Source of the DNA: Sequoia sempervirens
Taxonomy: Eukaryota; Streptophyta; Pinopsida; Cupressales; Cupressaceae
DNA length: 64,000 nucleotides
Direction: 5' to 3'
Assembly (NCBI GenBank): GCA_007258455.2
Contig: VDFB02296709.1
Span: 1-64,000 of the forward strand
Part shown: one piece after another, positions 11,640-22,515 of the stretch
Layout of the letters: each line of letters opens with the position of its first letter
Position numbering within the stretch: position 1 is the first letter of the stretch
Notes under the pieces: model-generated
The model's input: the letters and a program-made list of their open reading frames with translations, nothing else
Databases searched by the model: none
Told to the model about the DNA's origin: nothing
Position numbers and translations under genes: made by a program

Positions 11640-12565
11640 AGGAGAATCTTGAGAAATTACAATGAGTGGTAGAGCAACTAGCCATACAAAATGGTATTTT
11701 GGCAAGAGGAGAGGCAAATGAAATTAAAGGGATTTGGTGCACACATTGTTTGAGGGAAGGACATGTCTAAAATTCTTGTCCTAAAGCCCAAGGAGAAAGA
11801 ACTGCAACAACATTATATGTAGAACTAAAAGTGGTACCAGCCAAGACAAATTTATTATATTGTGGAACTTTCCAGGAATAGGATAGCCACCTCACTCAGG
11901 ATCGTCCTGTAAATCAAATTCAACTCTAGAATACAAAAAGTCATCTTAATTCAATATGCCCCATGAACTATAACTATGATATGGAAATGGATGGAAAAAT
12001 GGCATATGTTAAAGGAACTGTAGAGGGCCCCTTATATGACACAAGCTGCAAACAACCGCCTTGGAGAGATAATAGAAATGCTTATGTATTACAGAATAAA
12101 CCAACACAAGATTACATAGGAGATAATAGACAATCAAACTATAGAGGAGAAAGAGGATGTGGTAGAAACAACCACCAACAAAGTGATGTTGCATGTTATA
12201 ACTATGGAAAGATAGGCCACTATACTACAAAGTGCTTGGCAGAAAAGAAAAGGAAGTGCCCATTTTGCAGATATGATTCCCATGATATATTCAAATGTGA
12301 TAAAGCACAACAATATTATCAAAATATAGCACACTCTATAAGTGTTGACTTACAAGACAATAAAGGAGTTAGGGTAATAAGAAGAATACCATCACAAGGA
12401 GTTAAAAGTTATGAAAAAATGGATCAATGTTCATCTGATACATCAAATAAAGAATATTTTGGTGAAGAACAACATATACAAATTAAGAAGAAGTTTGAAA
12501 CAAATAATTTAAATAAGGTTGTAATACTGACTAGACAAGGAACATATACCAAGAAAACTAAATAA
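11640..12565 (+). pseudogene. Retrotransposon gag relic with CCHC zinc knuckles
   Basis: Gag coats the RNA genome. A first knuckle, CTHCLREGHV-stop-NSC, fits C-x2-C-x4-H-x4-C with a stop inside (near 11735). The open part, 11963-12565 (200 residues), has CYNYGKIGHYTTKC, a knuckle with its second Cys changed to Tyr, and CPFCRYDSHDIFKC, which is intact. The remainder is Lys-rich and ends at a stop. No RT or integrase follows before the gap, so this is an isolated gag piece. Its parent family cannot be told from the sequence. Confidence 0.75.
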
Positions 12566-12833
12566 AGTAATGAGAAATAATCAGGTTCAATACTGATTAT
12601 TGGATGTATAGGAGCAAATTTTCACCCCTTAAGAAAATTTCCCTTTCACATACCCTCACCTTAGAAAATCAAATCCAAAGGAAAATTTCCACATCACCCA
12701 CCTGCCTTCCATCCATTTGGCATTTGTCTTGTGTGTCAGTGAGATAACATTTGTCAGGGACACAAACGCGGCATGCGAATGTTTGTGCGGCGTGCTACCG
12801 TCCTTAATGGATTCTTGCATCTGAAGTTGGCAG
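12566..12833. other. Non-coding stretch before the gap
   Basis: No coding or repeat feature recognised. It does not match the outer end of element B's LTR (25307-25504), so that LTR end must lie inside the gap. Confidence 0.6.
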
Positions 12834-12933
12834 NNNNNNNNNNNNNNNNNNNNNNNNNNNNNNNNNNNNNNNNNNNNNNNNNNNNNNNNNNNNNNNNNNN
12901 NNNNNNNNNNNNNNNNNNNNNNNNNNNNNNNNN
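12834..12933. other. Assembly gap of 100 N
   Basis: Exactly 100 N, a common placeholder length. The 3' LTR of element B begins 198 bases before the position that matches 12934, and those bases are absent on the left of the gap, so the true gap hides at least about 198 bp. Confidence 0.95.
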
Positions 12934-13418
12934 TAAATGTGGAATTTCAATATTTGGAATGAGGAGTTACAAAAGGAGAAGAAAAGTAAATTTTGGGCTA
13001 TTATTTTCAGTATGCAAAAAAAAATTGAGAATTTTGTGAGAGAAGAAAGTTATGCTGTGGAAATTTCTAGAACTTCGTGAAGACATAAACCTTCATGGGG
13101 AATATCATCTTCAAAGTTGGAAGATGCTTGTCTGATGATGGCTTATAGTTTCATATAGAGATTGTGCTTGGTATTCAATTTGTGTATTTTTTCCAGAGAT
13201 TTTAAAGGTGTAATATTAAGAGGGTTCGAGTTTTCTTCTCTAGGCATTCATTCATCATAGACTGATAGTACTATTATAGGCAATAAAATTTTGTACAGTT
13301 TTGGGAAACTAGACAATAAATACTCTGGTTGTTTAAAACTACTCAATTTTGAAAGGGGTCAATGATTAGAAGTTTATGGCTGTTTAAATTTGGGACATTA
13401 TAAATCTTAGAAAATATA

Positions 13419-13813
13419 GGGGAGAGGGGCCCATAGTGGAGCAGGCTCCAATAGTGGGGATAGAAGTAGTCCTCAGTGGACCTCATAGTGGAACATCTTA
13501 ATATCCAATTGCAAAACACTTTTTATCCATAAAGTACACAAACTGACAAATCATGTGATGCCACATCGGTGCACCAATAAAACATGACTTAGTGCACCAC
13601 TATCGGTCTCACTTTTTTTTTGAGCCTTTTTTAATACTTTAACAAAAAGCATGTTGATGTGGCATCATATTTGATGATGTGACCTAAAATTAAATTTTTT
13701 AAGCATGTGAGTTGCCAAATAAACTGTTGTACAAAATTGGGACTAATTTGAAATTCCATGTAGGATTTTGAGAAACACGAAGTTAGGGTGCTCCACTATG
13801 GGCCCCTCTCCCC
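13419..13813. mobile_element. 395-bp MITE with TA target duplication
   Basis: The ends are inverted repeats of about 25 bp: GGGGAGAGGGGCCCATAGTG on the left, and its exact complement at 13794-13813 on the right. TA flanks both sides (13417-13418 and 13814-13815). The other LTR of element B (near 25977) lacks the insertion. No coding capacity. TA duplication suggests Tc1/mariner-type mobilisation, but the terminal sequence does not match a family I can name. Confidence 0.82.
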
Positions 13814-14156
13814 TAGTATAAAGTGTTGTACCATAATGTATGGGTTTGTGAGGATTTCAAGTATCTTGGCAAAGACAGAGATTGGAGGAAGAGCGACATA
13901 CGTTGCCGTACAAGAAAAAGTTTGAAGCATGAAGGTTGAGAGGATAAATCAATATTTAAGGTGGTCTATAGTTTAGTGCACCTTTAATGGTCAAATTAGG
14001 TAGCGTAGCTACAAAGAAGGAATTTTAAAATAAATTTTATTTTCCATTGAATGAGTTTGTAAAGAACCATACCAACATGGGAAATCGTACCCGGGCATTG
14101 GAGCTTAAATAAAGGATTCAAAAAAGTCAAAAACAAAAATCTATTTGGTTTGCTTA

Positions 14157-14165
14157 TAAGTTGGA
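14157..14165. repeat. 9-bp target site duplication, left
   Basis: TAAGTTGGA, identical to 19978-19986. The uninterrupted site is at 36916-36924 in the 3' LTR of element B. Confidence 0.93.
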
Positions 14166-15052
14166 GGCAGTAGCTATCCAGCCCCAGGAATGCACTAGGG
14201 CATCCATGCACCATCCATGGATAGCATTGTCAACATATGTGCATCGTTTTCAGGGCAGAGCTTTGGAACCTGTGCAGTTGTACGCTAGTTTTACTGGTGG
14301 CAAACATCGTTAGCGCTGCATACTTTCACGACAATGTTATGTTTTTTTTTCCTTTTCTTTAAATTTCATTATTATCCTCTAACGTTTTTATATTTAATTT
14401 GATTGTTAAATTTTTGTGATAATAATTTTTTTAATAGAAAATATAAATTTATGTATTAAAATTTAATTTATGTAGAAATGTAATAATATATATATGTATA
14501 GTAATTATATGTAGAACATAAATTTAATTACAGTTGGACATAAATTTAATTTATATTTTAATAATAATATTGTAATTATATGTACAATAATAATAATATT
14601 TTAAAAATTAAATTTTAATACATAAATTTATTTTGATACTTTGTAGAACTGTCAAGTAAGTATTAATTATATATAATACATAAATTTTAACCTTTTAAAT
14701 TATTTTATTTTATTTAAACAGTATTTTATTTATTTAAAAGTTATTTTATTTTTGTTATTTTATATTATTTAAAGAATTATTTTTATTTATTTTATTTTAT
14801 TTACTTGTTTTAGTTTTAGTTCTTAGGTAAATGTTAAAACTTAGATATCTATGTTTAGAAATAAATATGTAAAAGAGGTTTGATATTTTTCATTGTATTT
14901 TACATAAAAAAAAATTAAAAATGTCTATGAAAATTATTTATTTCTTTTTTACAAACAATAAAATAAAATCACTATATTATAATTTTCATACCATTCAAAA
15001 TAATAATGTGGAGATATTTAATTGAATTTAACCTTTTACTTTATAAGTCTAA
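14166..15052 (+). repeat. Left terminal inverted repeat of the Mutator-like element
   Basis: About 890 bp. The outer 170 bp are of mixed composition and include TTTTCAGGGCAGAGCTTTGG; the rest is very AT-rich. The complement is at about 19108-19977. Confidence 0.88.
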
Positions 15053-15054
15053 TT

Positions 15055-15070
15055 ATAATACTTTTATGTT
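15055..15070. repeat. 16-bp target site duplication of the nested retroposon, left
   Basis: ATAATACTTTTATGTT, identical to 17506-17521. Confidence 0.9.
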
Positions 15071-15461
15071 TTTGGTTGATTAAGCAAGGAAAAAGGGCGC
15101 TAACCTGAACATAAAGTACATCATGAAAAGAATAGCTAGTGGTGAGAAACAACAAAAACAAGAAGCCCACCTAACTTCCCATTCCCCCAACCAAAATGCT
15201 TAACCAATCCCTTTATGATCAAACATATCAATTCTATCATACGAATCAAAAAACCAAATACTATCATCAGTAGCATCCTTCCCTATCCATCTACAGTACT
15301 TATAAACATCTATCATAATGTTCCTACTTAAAATGTACACAACATTATAGAAATTTAAGTTCAGGCACCCACAACCATAACCAGTGGCAACAGTCCTTTT
15401 AAACATAGTAGAAATAAACATAAAAAAAAACAAAAGAAACCAGCACAACAAAGCAACTAGG

Positions 15462-16173
15462 CTATGCATCCTCGATCAGCTTCCAAGCTTTGACCAAATC
15501 TTCAACAATACCATGCACAATTGCCTTCAGCTCCATCTTACCAGCTAAGTCCTCACCATCACTCGTTGCTTTCATCTTTTGCTTCTTTTTTTATTTTTCC
15601 CATCCCCAAGACAATAGCCATAACTGCTTTCTTCTAAACAACATCAACCACCATGTACACATTCTTAACTACATCTTCAAGGGTCTAAATTCTATGGGCA
15701 TTTCCTTTTGCTTGCATACCTTTCTCCAGTACCTTCAATCTTTCCTCTATTATTCCTTTAATCATATTTTCTAGGGCTTGGACTTTGTTTTCCCCCGCCT
15801 TCTCAAGTATCTTCTGCTCCAGAATTTGCATCCTCTCCTCCAATTTATTAAATCTCCCATTCTCATTCTCTTCAGCTTTATTTTCCTCTTTACTAGTATT
15901 CTTGACCCCATCTTGGTTTGCTTCCTCCTCATCCTGAACAATCTCCTGTTGTGACTCCTCCCTTTCCTCATCACCCTTACCATCCTCACTGTCAGCCCCC
16001 GATTCCTCTTCTTCAATCAAGTCTCCACCAAGACTATCCGGTATTTCTTCTGTTGAGGAATCATTTTCCTCTTCATCTTGTTTCACAACACTTTCTGGAG
16101 GGCTTTGGGTTTTTTCCTCCAAGCTTTGTGAATTTTTCTTCTTCCCCTTTCCTTTTGACACTGCCATAGCCAA
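15462..16173 (-). CDS. Acidic coiled-coil C-terminal half of the M-G-G-x-R frame
   Basis: The open part 15685-16173 has a basic start (VSKGKGKKKNSQSLEE), a long Glu/Asp-rich stretch, then a coiled-coil-like region with heptad spacing of Leu and Ile (FNKLEERMQILEQKILEKAG and on). After a stop it continues as LEDVVKNVYMVVDVV and, shifted, ends KAWKLIEDA at a stop near 15462. It lies downstream of the domain at 16690-17106 on the same strand with broken sequence between, and is probably the tail of the same protein or a second exon. The insertion at 54532-57620 has the same layout. Function unknown. Confidence 0.55.
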
Positions 16174-16689
16174 TGTTTTTGGCCTTCTACCACCCTAGTG
16201 TAAACCTTCCATCTCATTATCATTAGGAATAGTTATGGTGTCCACCTCTTCTCCCAATTCACTCAATATCAATCTCCTCCTTTTTAGTTCCCATCTCCAT
16301 CGAGATATCTTTTCTTTTTTTAGGTGTGACAACAAGTAAATCCATCCACATGGCAGTATCATGGCTTTGGGATTTCTTACCAGAATTCTCAGGGCTTTGG
16401 GATTTCCTGCTATATTTTTTAGGCATCAGGGAGGGAAGGTCTTCGAGAATTTAAATCTTCACCAAGCTTTGAGGTTTAGGGTTTTCAATCATTTTCAAAA
16501 CCATATTTTTCTGCAGGGTCCTAGAAATCACAAATTTACATATGGCTCTTATGAGGCCCTGATGTAAAGGTGGGTTGGCACCATGAGTAAGACTCTAGCT
16601 TAGAGAGGAAAACAAGAAGGAAATTTAATTTTTTCCTTATGCCTAATATGGTTGAGAATGGGGAAGTGATAGCCATGGACTAACTGGTA

Positions 16690-17106
16690 TCAGCCTTCTA
16701 GAGTAAAATATTTCATTACTATAAAGCAGACATTGTGGTATGGAGGTGGCAACTTAACCCTAGAATACCCATTTTGAAATATTTCTGGTTTTTCTTTCCC
16801 TTCAATTTTTTTTTTGAAATAATCATGATACTTACCATTGTTGATCTTTGCAACCTTCGTGCCTTCATACGCCAGACCCATCGCTTTAGCAATCAGCTTA
16901 GCATCCACCTTGAACTGAAGCCCTCCCAAAGTAACCTCTTCGTCTCTCCACGCATTAGCAAACTTGTAGCTAAGTCTCTTGTTATAGCCCTCCATAGCAG
17001 CAAGATATTGAGTGAAACCCACCTGTTCGAAAAGACTCCAGAGCTCCTTATTGTTTCGAAGTTTGTTGAATTTGTGCGGCTCAGTACGCTTTCTAGGGCC
17101 TCCCAT
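16690..17106 (-). CDS. Plant-mobile-domain-like protein, N-terminal half
   Basis: 138 residues starting MGGPRKRTEPHKFNKLRNN. Features shared with the second copy at about 55810-56174 are the M-G-G-x-R start, an LW about 22 residues in, a V-T-[LI]-G-G turn, [IV]-x-K-A-x-G-L, L-P before an I-M-K-Y-x-T-L-E-G end, and then, past a stop, LNHIRHK. The arrangement recalls the plant mobile domain found in many transposon-associated proteins, but I could not confirm this. The start is chosen because both copies share it. The open length without decay suggests a fairly recent arrival. Function unknown. Confidence 0.55.
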   Translation of the reverse strand: MGGPRKRTEPHKFNKLRNNKELWSLFEQVGFTQYLAAMEGYNKRLSYKFANAWRDEEVTLGGLQFKVDAKLIAKAMGLAYEGTKVAKINNGKYHDYFKKKIEGKEKPEIFQNGYSRVKLPPPYHNVCFIVMKYFTLEG

Positions 17107-17160
17107 ATTATCAGAGCTATGGCAGCTTTTGGGGACGAGAAGGAAATCACTCCTTTTACC

Positions 17161-17503
17161 TTATGCATCCTCAACACTCTCAACCGGTAACTCCACACAC
17201 TCTGTTCGGATGGAAACTCTATGACTATTCATTTGGGAAATAAACAACTTAGGGTTTTTTCTATTATTCATAAATGAATTCACTCTATGATTGCCACCTT
17301 TTTTCCAATAATCATTATTCCTCGCGGCAGCTCTGCCTCCCTTTCTAGCAATGATAACCTTTGTTTTATTCCACCTTTTTTTATTATTTTCGATGCATCT
17401 CCATCTGTCACATCGGAGATCAATCCACCGATTACACCACATGCTATTTATGTCCCGATTTAAATTTTTCCTATCTCGGTACTCGTCCTTGCCATCCGGT
17501 GGC
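17161..17503 (-). pseudogene. Basic reading frame at the 5' end of the retroposed segment
   Basis: The frame is open from the very end of the insertion (about 17503) to a stop at 17161 and is rich in Arg, Lys, Asn and Trp, with RKGGRAAARNNDYWKKGG. The first Met is at 17442. It may be a 5' truncated N-terminal part of a LINE ORF1-like or unknown protein. The M-G-G-x-R frame begins about 55 bases after its stop. Nothing closer was recognised. Confidence 0.35.
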
Positions 17504-17505
17504 TG

Positions 17506-17521
17506 ATAATACTTTTATGTT
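17506..17521. repeat. 16-bp target site duplication of the nested retroposon, right
   Basis: ATAATACTTTTATGTT, identical to 15055-15070. Confidence 0.9.
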
Positions 17522-17712
17522 ACTATTATAATTAATATTTAATATATTACTACTATAAATAAAAGTATAATTTATTATATATGATATATAAATTTTAATT
17601 TACTTTATAAGTCTAATTATAATAGTTTTATATTACTGTTAAATTAATGTTTAATATATTACTATTATAAATAAAAGTGTAATTTTTTATATATGATACA
17701 TAAATTTTAACT
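17522..17712. repeat. Tandem AT-rich repeat of about 105 bp, two units
   Basis: The unit runs from ACTTTATAAGTCTAATTATA through TATGATATATAAATTTTAA. The second unit is at about 17602-17712. The first begins at about 15036 in the left inverted repeat and resumes at 17522, so the retroposed segment landed inside it. Confidence 0.75.
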
Positions 17713-18759
17713 TTTTAAATTATTTTATTTTATTTAAAGAGTTATTTTTATATATTTCACCTACATATTTTGAATGGTAGAGATAATACCTAATGTGAGA
17801 CATTCTCATCATGCAAAGTCTAATAATTTGAGCATAACATTGAACATGTTTTTTTTTTCTTTACATCAAGGGGAACATGTTACCTCACATTATTAGAGTA
17901 TTATTTCACTAAGAGGTTATTCAACATTAGAGTACTTCAACTAATTCTCACATTATACTATTAGACTAAAATTATTATGTATAATTCCATAATTTTAGAA
18001 ATGTATTATGCAATAATTATGAAGTAAAATTATACTAGATTATGGATTTAAATAACAATTTTTTATTTATTTAAAAAGTGATATAAAAAATACTAGAAAT
18101 GAAAGATATATTTGTTCTTTAATGTAGGTATGCATAATGTTTTAGATTATAAGGGTATATATAATAGAATAAAGGTACTATCTATACTTTATGCAAAATA
18201 AATATAATAGATATTTAAAATTATACATATACCTCTATAACCTATTTCTAGATAAATAGGATATCTTAGTTATTTTATTACATTAGAGTGCATAGAAGGC
18301 TGGACAATGAAAAATATCAAACCACTTTTACAAAAAAAATTCTAAAAATAGATATCTTAGTTTTAGCATTTATCTAAGAATTAATTAGATGCACTTGACA
18401 TCCATGCATCATCCATGAATAATACATATATTAATTATTACCTAAGAACTAATTTTAGATAAAATACATAATATATTTTTATATAATACAAAGTAAATTA
18501 ATCCATAAATAGAATGCAATACATAATTACCATATGTATTATCCATGTATTATATAGTAATTATGTATTGCACTATATTTATATATTAATTTATATTATA
18601 TTATATAAAAATATATTATTTTTTAATTATAATAATTTTATATTTGTATCTAATAATTTTTACTACAAAATATAATATATAATAATATATATTTTGTATT
18701 AGTTATTTAAATTATATTTTTATTTAATAATCTCTAATATAAATTATAATATATAATAA

Positions 18760-18804
<45 letters not shown>
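18760..18804. repeat. ATA trinucleotide run
   Basis: About 15 uninterrupted ATA units within the Mutator-like element. Confidence 0.95.
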
Positions 18805-18806
<2 letters not shown>

Positions 18807-19107
18807 TTTTAAAAATTTAATTTGCATTATATAAAATATCAAAAAATAATTTGACATTATATAATAAACACATAATAAATACATTTAATTTTTTAAAATA
18901 TAAATACAATCATGTTTCCATCAATTATATAAAATATGTATTATATAGTAATTATGTGTTGCATTATATTTACATGTTAAATTAATTTTTATTATATAAA
19001 AATATATTAATTATTAATTATAATAATTTTATATTTGTATTTAATAATTTTTACTATAAAATATAATATATAATAGTTTTATTTATAATAGTAATATATT
19101 AGAATTA

Positions 19108-19977
19108 TAAAGTAAAAGGTTAAATTCAATTAAATATTCCTACATTATCATTTTGAATGGTATGAAAATTATAATATAGTGATTTTATTTTATTGTCTCT
19201 AAGAAATAAATAAATAATTTTCATACACATTTTTAAAATAATTATGTAAAAGACAATGAAAATATCAAACCTCTTTTACAATATTTTTTTCTAAACATAG
19301 ATATCTTAGTTTTAACATTTACCTAAGAACTAAAACTAAAACAAGTAAATAAAATAAAATAAATAAAAATAGTTCTTTAAATAAATATAAAATAGAAAAA
19401 ATAAAATAACTTTTAAATAAATAAAAATACTCTTTAAATAAAATAAAATAAAATAATTTAAAAGGTTAAAATTTATGTATTACATATAATTAATACTTAC
19501 TTGACAGTTCTACAAAGTATCAAAATAAATTTATATATTAAAATTTAATTTTTAAAATATTATTATTATTGTACATATAATTACATTATTATTATTAAAA
19601 TATAAATTAAATTTATGTCCAATTGTAATTAAATTTATGTTCTACATATAATTACTATACATATATATTATTACATTTCTACATAAATTAAATTTTAATA
19701 CATAAATTTATATTTTCTATTAAAAAATTATTATCACAAAAAATTAACAATCAAATTAAATATAAAAATGTTAGAGGTTAATAATGAAATTTAAAGAAAA
19801 GGAAAAAAAACATAACATTGCCATGAAAGTATGCTCATGTCTGCGACCAATAAAAGTACATACAACTGCACAGGTTCCAAAGCTCTGCCCTGAAAACGAT
19901 GCACGGATGTTGACAGTGCTATCCATGGATGATGCATGGATACCACAGTGCATTCCTGGTGCTGGATAGCCGCTACC
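19108..19977 (-). repeat. Right terminal inverted repeat of the Mutator-like element
   Basis: Inverted counterpart of 14166-15052. The outer 170 bp are the best conserved, including the 20-bp tract CCAAAGCTCTGCCCTGAAAA; the inner part is AT-rich with small indels. Confidence 0.88.
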
Positions 19978-19986
19978 TAAGTTGGA
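19978..19986. repeat. 9-bp target site duplication, right
   Basis: TAAGTTGGA, identical to 14157-14165. Confidence 0.93.
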
Positions 19987-20467
19987 AGTATCACAATTTT
20001 TAGAGGAAGCATGCAAATAAAGGAAGAGGCTATCATACATAATTGACCTCTAGGATGTCGTACACTCAAAGGGAACTAGTTTAGGCTATCATACCATGTT
20101 GGACTGGCAGTAGCACAAGGAAACTTGGTTAGTACATTTCCAAGTCAAAATTATATTTTGTTAATATTGAACAATGAACAGTTGATGAAATTACTGTATG
20201 GTTATGGTTATTGTAACAACTTGAAATAAATTATTATTTTTATTTTAAATGTGCATGTATTAAATGTCCTTGAATGGAGAAATCACTTATATAAACAATG
20301 GGTGAAATATTCATTGAAACAATAAATCAAACTCAACAACTCCATTAAAGAATAGAAAAAAACATCAGTCTTGCAAAGTGTTCAACAAAATGTTTATATG
20401 TTAGTGGATAGGAGAACTTTGGTTATTCTTTGCAAAAAAAAATTGTTATCAGATTGGGACTATATTA

Positions 20468-20482
20468 TTGTATCAAAGCTGG
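20468..20482 (+). promoter_or_regulatory. Primer-binding site of element B
   Basis: TTGTATCAAAGCTGG resembles the initiator Met tRNA complement TGGTATCAGAGC with two changes. It follows the end of the 5' LTR. Confidence 0.7.
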
Positions 20483-20713
20483 TTTTTCTTGTCATCTTGT
20501 GTTTAAATAATCATATTTCGCCGAAAAATATCCTATGAGTGATAAAGAATATAGGTATTTAATAGGGAACAAAGGAAAACTCAATGGTAGCCCCCTTAAG
20601 TTCTAGAGTGAGAAACTATTTCAGGTATCCTTGGTTTACATCAAGATTTACCCACATGTAGTGGTACAGGTGAAATTGATCCCATAGCAAGTGTTGAATA
20701 GATAGAGGTAGAT

Positions 20714-21900
20714 ATGGGTGATAAAGAGCATGGGGAACCAAGTACAAGGGAAATTTTGAATGATCTTGCTAGAGGGCAACGAGAGTTACAATTTTTTATA
20801 GCTCAAATGGTTACACTTATGGCTTAGCATATGAGGGGCAATAACAATAATAACAATGGTGGGAACAATGGAAATGAAATAAATGATGGAATGAGGATGG
20901 ATCAATCAATAATAGGGTTGTAAATCAATGTAGAGTGACTAGGAAAACCAACTCTAGACCCCTAATGCCTAATTTTCCTCTAAGGAATAACCCTCAAATT
21001 GAAATGGAGCCTACACAACAAGAGTTGCAAGATTCAATTTTACAATATTGGAGAAATTTGGGACTTGAATTTCAAGCTAAAATGTCTTTCTATGACTACA
21101 TGGATCATATGTTGAAGCATAGACCTCACATGGGTGGTAGAATTCACAATTAGGACTTGCAAAGGAAGGTTGGTAAGTTATCAATCCCTTATATGAAGGA
21201 TCTAGGAAGACTACAACTAGGGTTTGGATACAAAAATTAGATACTTATTTTCAGCTCAACCCAATGCCAGAGGATGAGGCTATTAAGTATGTTGCTATAC
21301 ATTTAGATGGTAGTGCTCATGAGTGGTGGCATCATGGAATGATCACCTTGGGACATTATCAGATTGATTCATATATATAATTTATTGAGAGGTTGATTGA
21401 TAGATTCAATAAAAGGATCCATGGCTACATTTTAAGGAGTTGGAACAACTTAAGAAATGGGGTCCAATTGACACTTATATTGTTGATTTTTAGAGGTTGT
21501 CAATGTTGGTAATCAATATTTTAAAGAGAAGGCTATTTTTTTTATTTATGAATGGGTTAGAAAATCTGGTTGGATTAAGGCACTTAGTCCACCTACTTTA
21601 TAGGATGCAATAAAAAAGAAAGAGACATGGAGTCCTCCACCTCAAAAAGTAAATTTCAATCAAAGCTATTTTTACATAGGAAGGACAAGGACAAGAAAAA
21701 ATTTCAGAAGGAATCCAATCAATCCAAAAATGTGCCATCTAGATTGGATAGTGATCAGATCAATGAACTCAAGAGGAAGAAACTACATTTCCAATGTAGG
21801 GATCCATGGGACCCAACATATAAATGTTTTATTAAGGAACATGCTAAGAAGATTGAGTACTTTTCAACTGATGAATTAGCTTCAAAAAATTCATACTAGC
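20714..21900 (+). pseudogene. Element B gag
   Basis: The frame starts MGDKEHGEPSTREILNDLAR at 20714, followed by an Asn/Gly-rich stretch. In broken frames come a capsid-like part (FKELEQLKKWGPIDTY near 21430) and, in the open piece 21627-21899, a Lys-rich region leading to ELKRKKLHFQCRDPWDPTYK. The last resembles the chromovirus zinc knuckle region, in which a Cys-Arg-x-x-W motif is usual. At least eight stops or shifts interrupt the gene. Confidence 0.8.
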
Positions 21901-22029
21901 ATGCTAATTCAAGCGAAAATGAAGATGAAAGCTCATCCGAAGAGTTCGAAAAGGAGCAAGGAGGTAATGGTGTAATGGCCCAACTATCTAGTTTTTTGAA
22001 ATTTTGATCTTTTAGAGTTCAAGGGGTGT

Positions 22030-22342
22030 TATGTGGATAGCATATAGTGACTCTCATTGATACAAGTGCCATACATAATTTATTGATGAGGGTGTTGTAG
22101 TTAGAAGGGGAATCAAAACAAAAGATTATGAAGGTTTCAAAGTAATGGTAGTTGATGGATTCACCCTCACTTGCACCAAGAAGATTCCAAGCTTGAGCAT
22201 TAATTTGGGTGAGTATGAGCTAAGAGATGAATTTTATGCGACGAGCATAGGAGATACAATTATGGTCCTTGGGATGCAATGGCCATGCTCCATTGAGGAG
22301 TTTTATATGAATTTGCAAACTATAGAAATAAATTTGATGTAG
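22030..22342 (+). pseudogene. Element B protease
   Basis: TLIDTSAIHNLL near 22050 corresponds to the aspartic protease motif D-[TS]-G-A-T-H-N, with Gly changed to Ser. A stop follows. The open piece 22145-22342 (VVDGFTLTCTKKIPSLSINL and on to VLGMQWP) matches the second half, where gypsy proteases have I-L-G-M-x-W-L. Confidence 0.82.
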
Positions 22343-22515
22343 ATGGTAAAAAGATCACACTTAGAGGCATGTCAAATGGTGGGCCATGAACAATCTCTTT
22401 CAAGAGGATAGAGAGACTTATTAGATAGGACCAGGTAGAGTGGGTAGTGGAATGCATTATTATGCCTATATTTATAGAATAACCGAAGAGGGTTTATCAT
22501 CATGATGTAGAGGTT

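Larger units (their letters stand above)
15071..17505 (-). mobile_element. Retroposed segment nested in the Mutator-like element
   Basis: A 2435-bp insertion flanked by a perfect 16-bp direct repeat, the length typical of LINE-mediated integration. On the minus strand it ends ...TTAATCAACCAAAAA directly before the duplication, a short A-rich tail. A related insertion at 54532-57620 ends ...AACTTTATCAAAAA and carries the same kind of reading frame plus a LINE RNase H. This one may therefore be a 5'-truncated LINE-like element or a transcript mobilised by a LINE. Removing it restores a short tandem repeat in the host element. Confidence 0.82.
14166..19977. mobile_element. Mutator-like element with long terminal inverted repeats
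   Basis: The left end reads GGCAGTAGCTATCCAGCCCC and the right end, on the minus strand, GGTAGCGGCTATCCAGCACC. The inverted similarity runs on for nearly 900 bp on each side. A perfect 9-bp duplication flanks it, and the empty site is preserved at 36916-36924. Long inverted repeats plus a 9-bp duplication are the signature of Mutator-like elements. No MURA-type transposase was found; the only coding content is a nested retroposed segment (15071-17505). The element is 5812 bp, or about 3.36 kb without that segment and one duplication copy, and looks non-autonomous. Confidence 0.9.
12934..20467 (+). repeat. 5' LTR of element B, interrupted
   Basis: LTR sequence occupies 12934-13418, 13814-14165 and 19978-20467, about 1.3 kb in view. 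A MITE (13419-13813) and a Mutator-like element (14166-19977) interrupt it; both are absent from the 3' LTR. A TATATAAA box is at 20288-20295, whose counterpart in the 3' LTR near 37217 is mutated. The LTR ends just before the primer-binding site. Confidence 0.88.

Noticed and set aside
14166..19977. Foldback or hAT-type classification
   Set aside because: The 9-bp duplication and long, non-palindromic-centre inverted repeats fit Mutator-like elements better; hAT elements make 8-bp duplications.
19771..20040. 89-residue minus-strand open frame across the right inverted repeat
   Set aside because: It crosses the element boundary and the target duplication, so it cannot be a gene of either.
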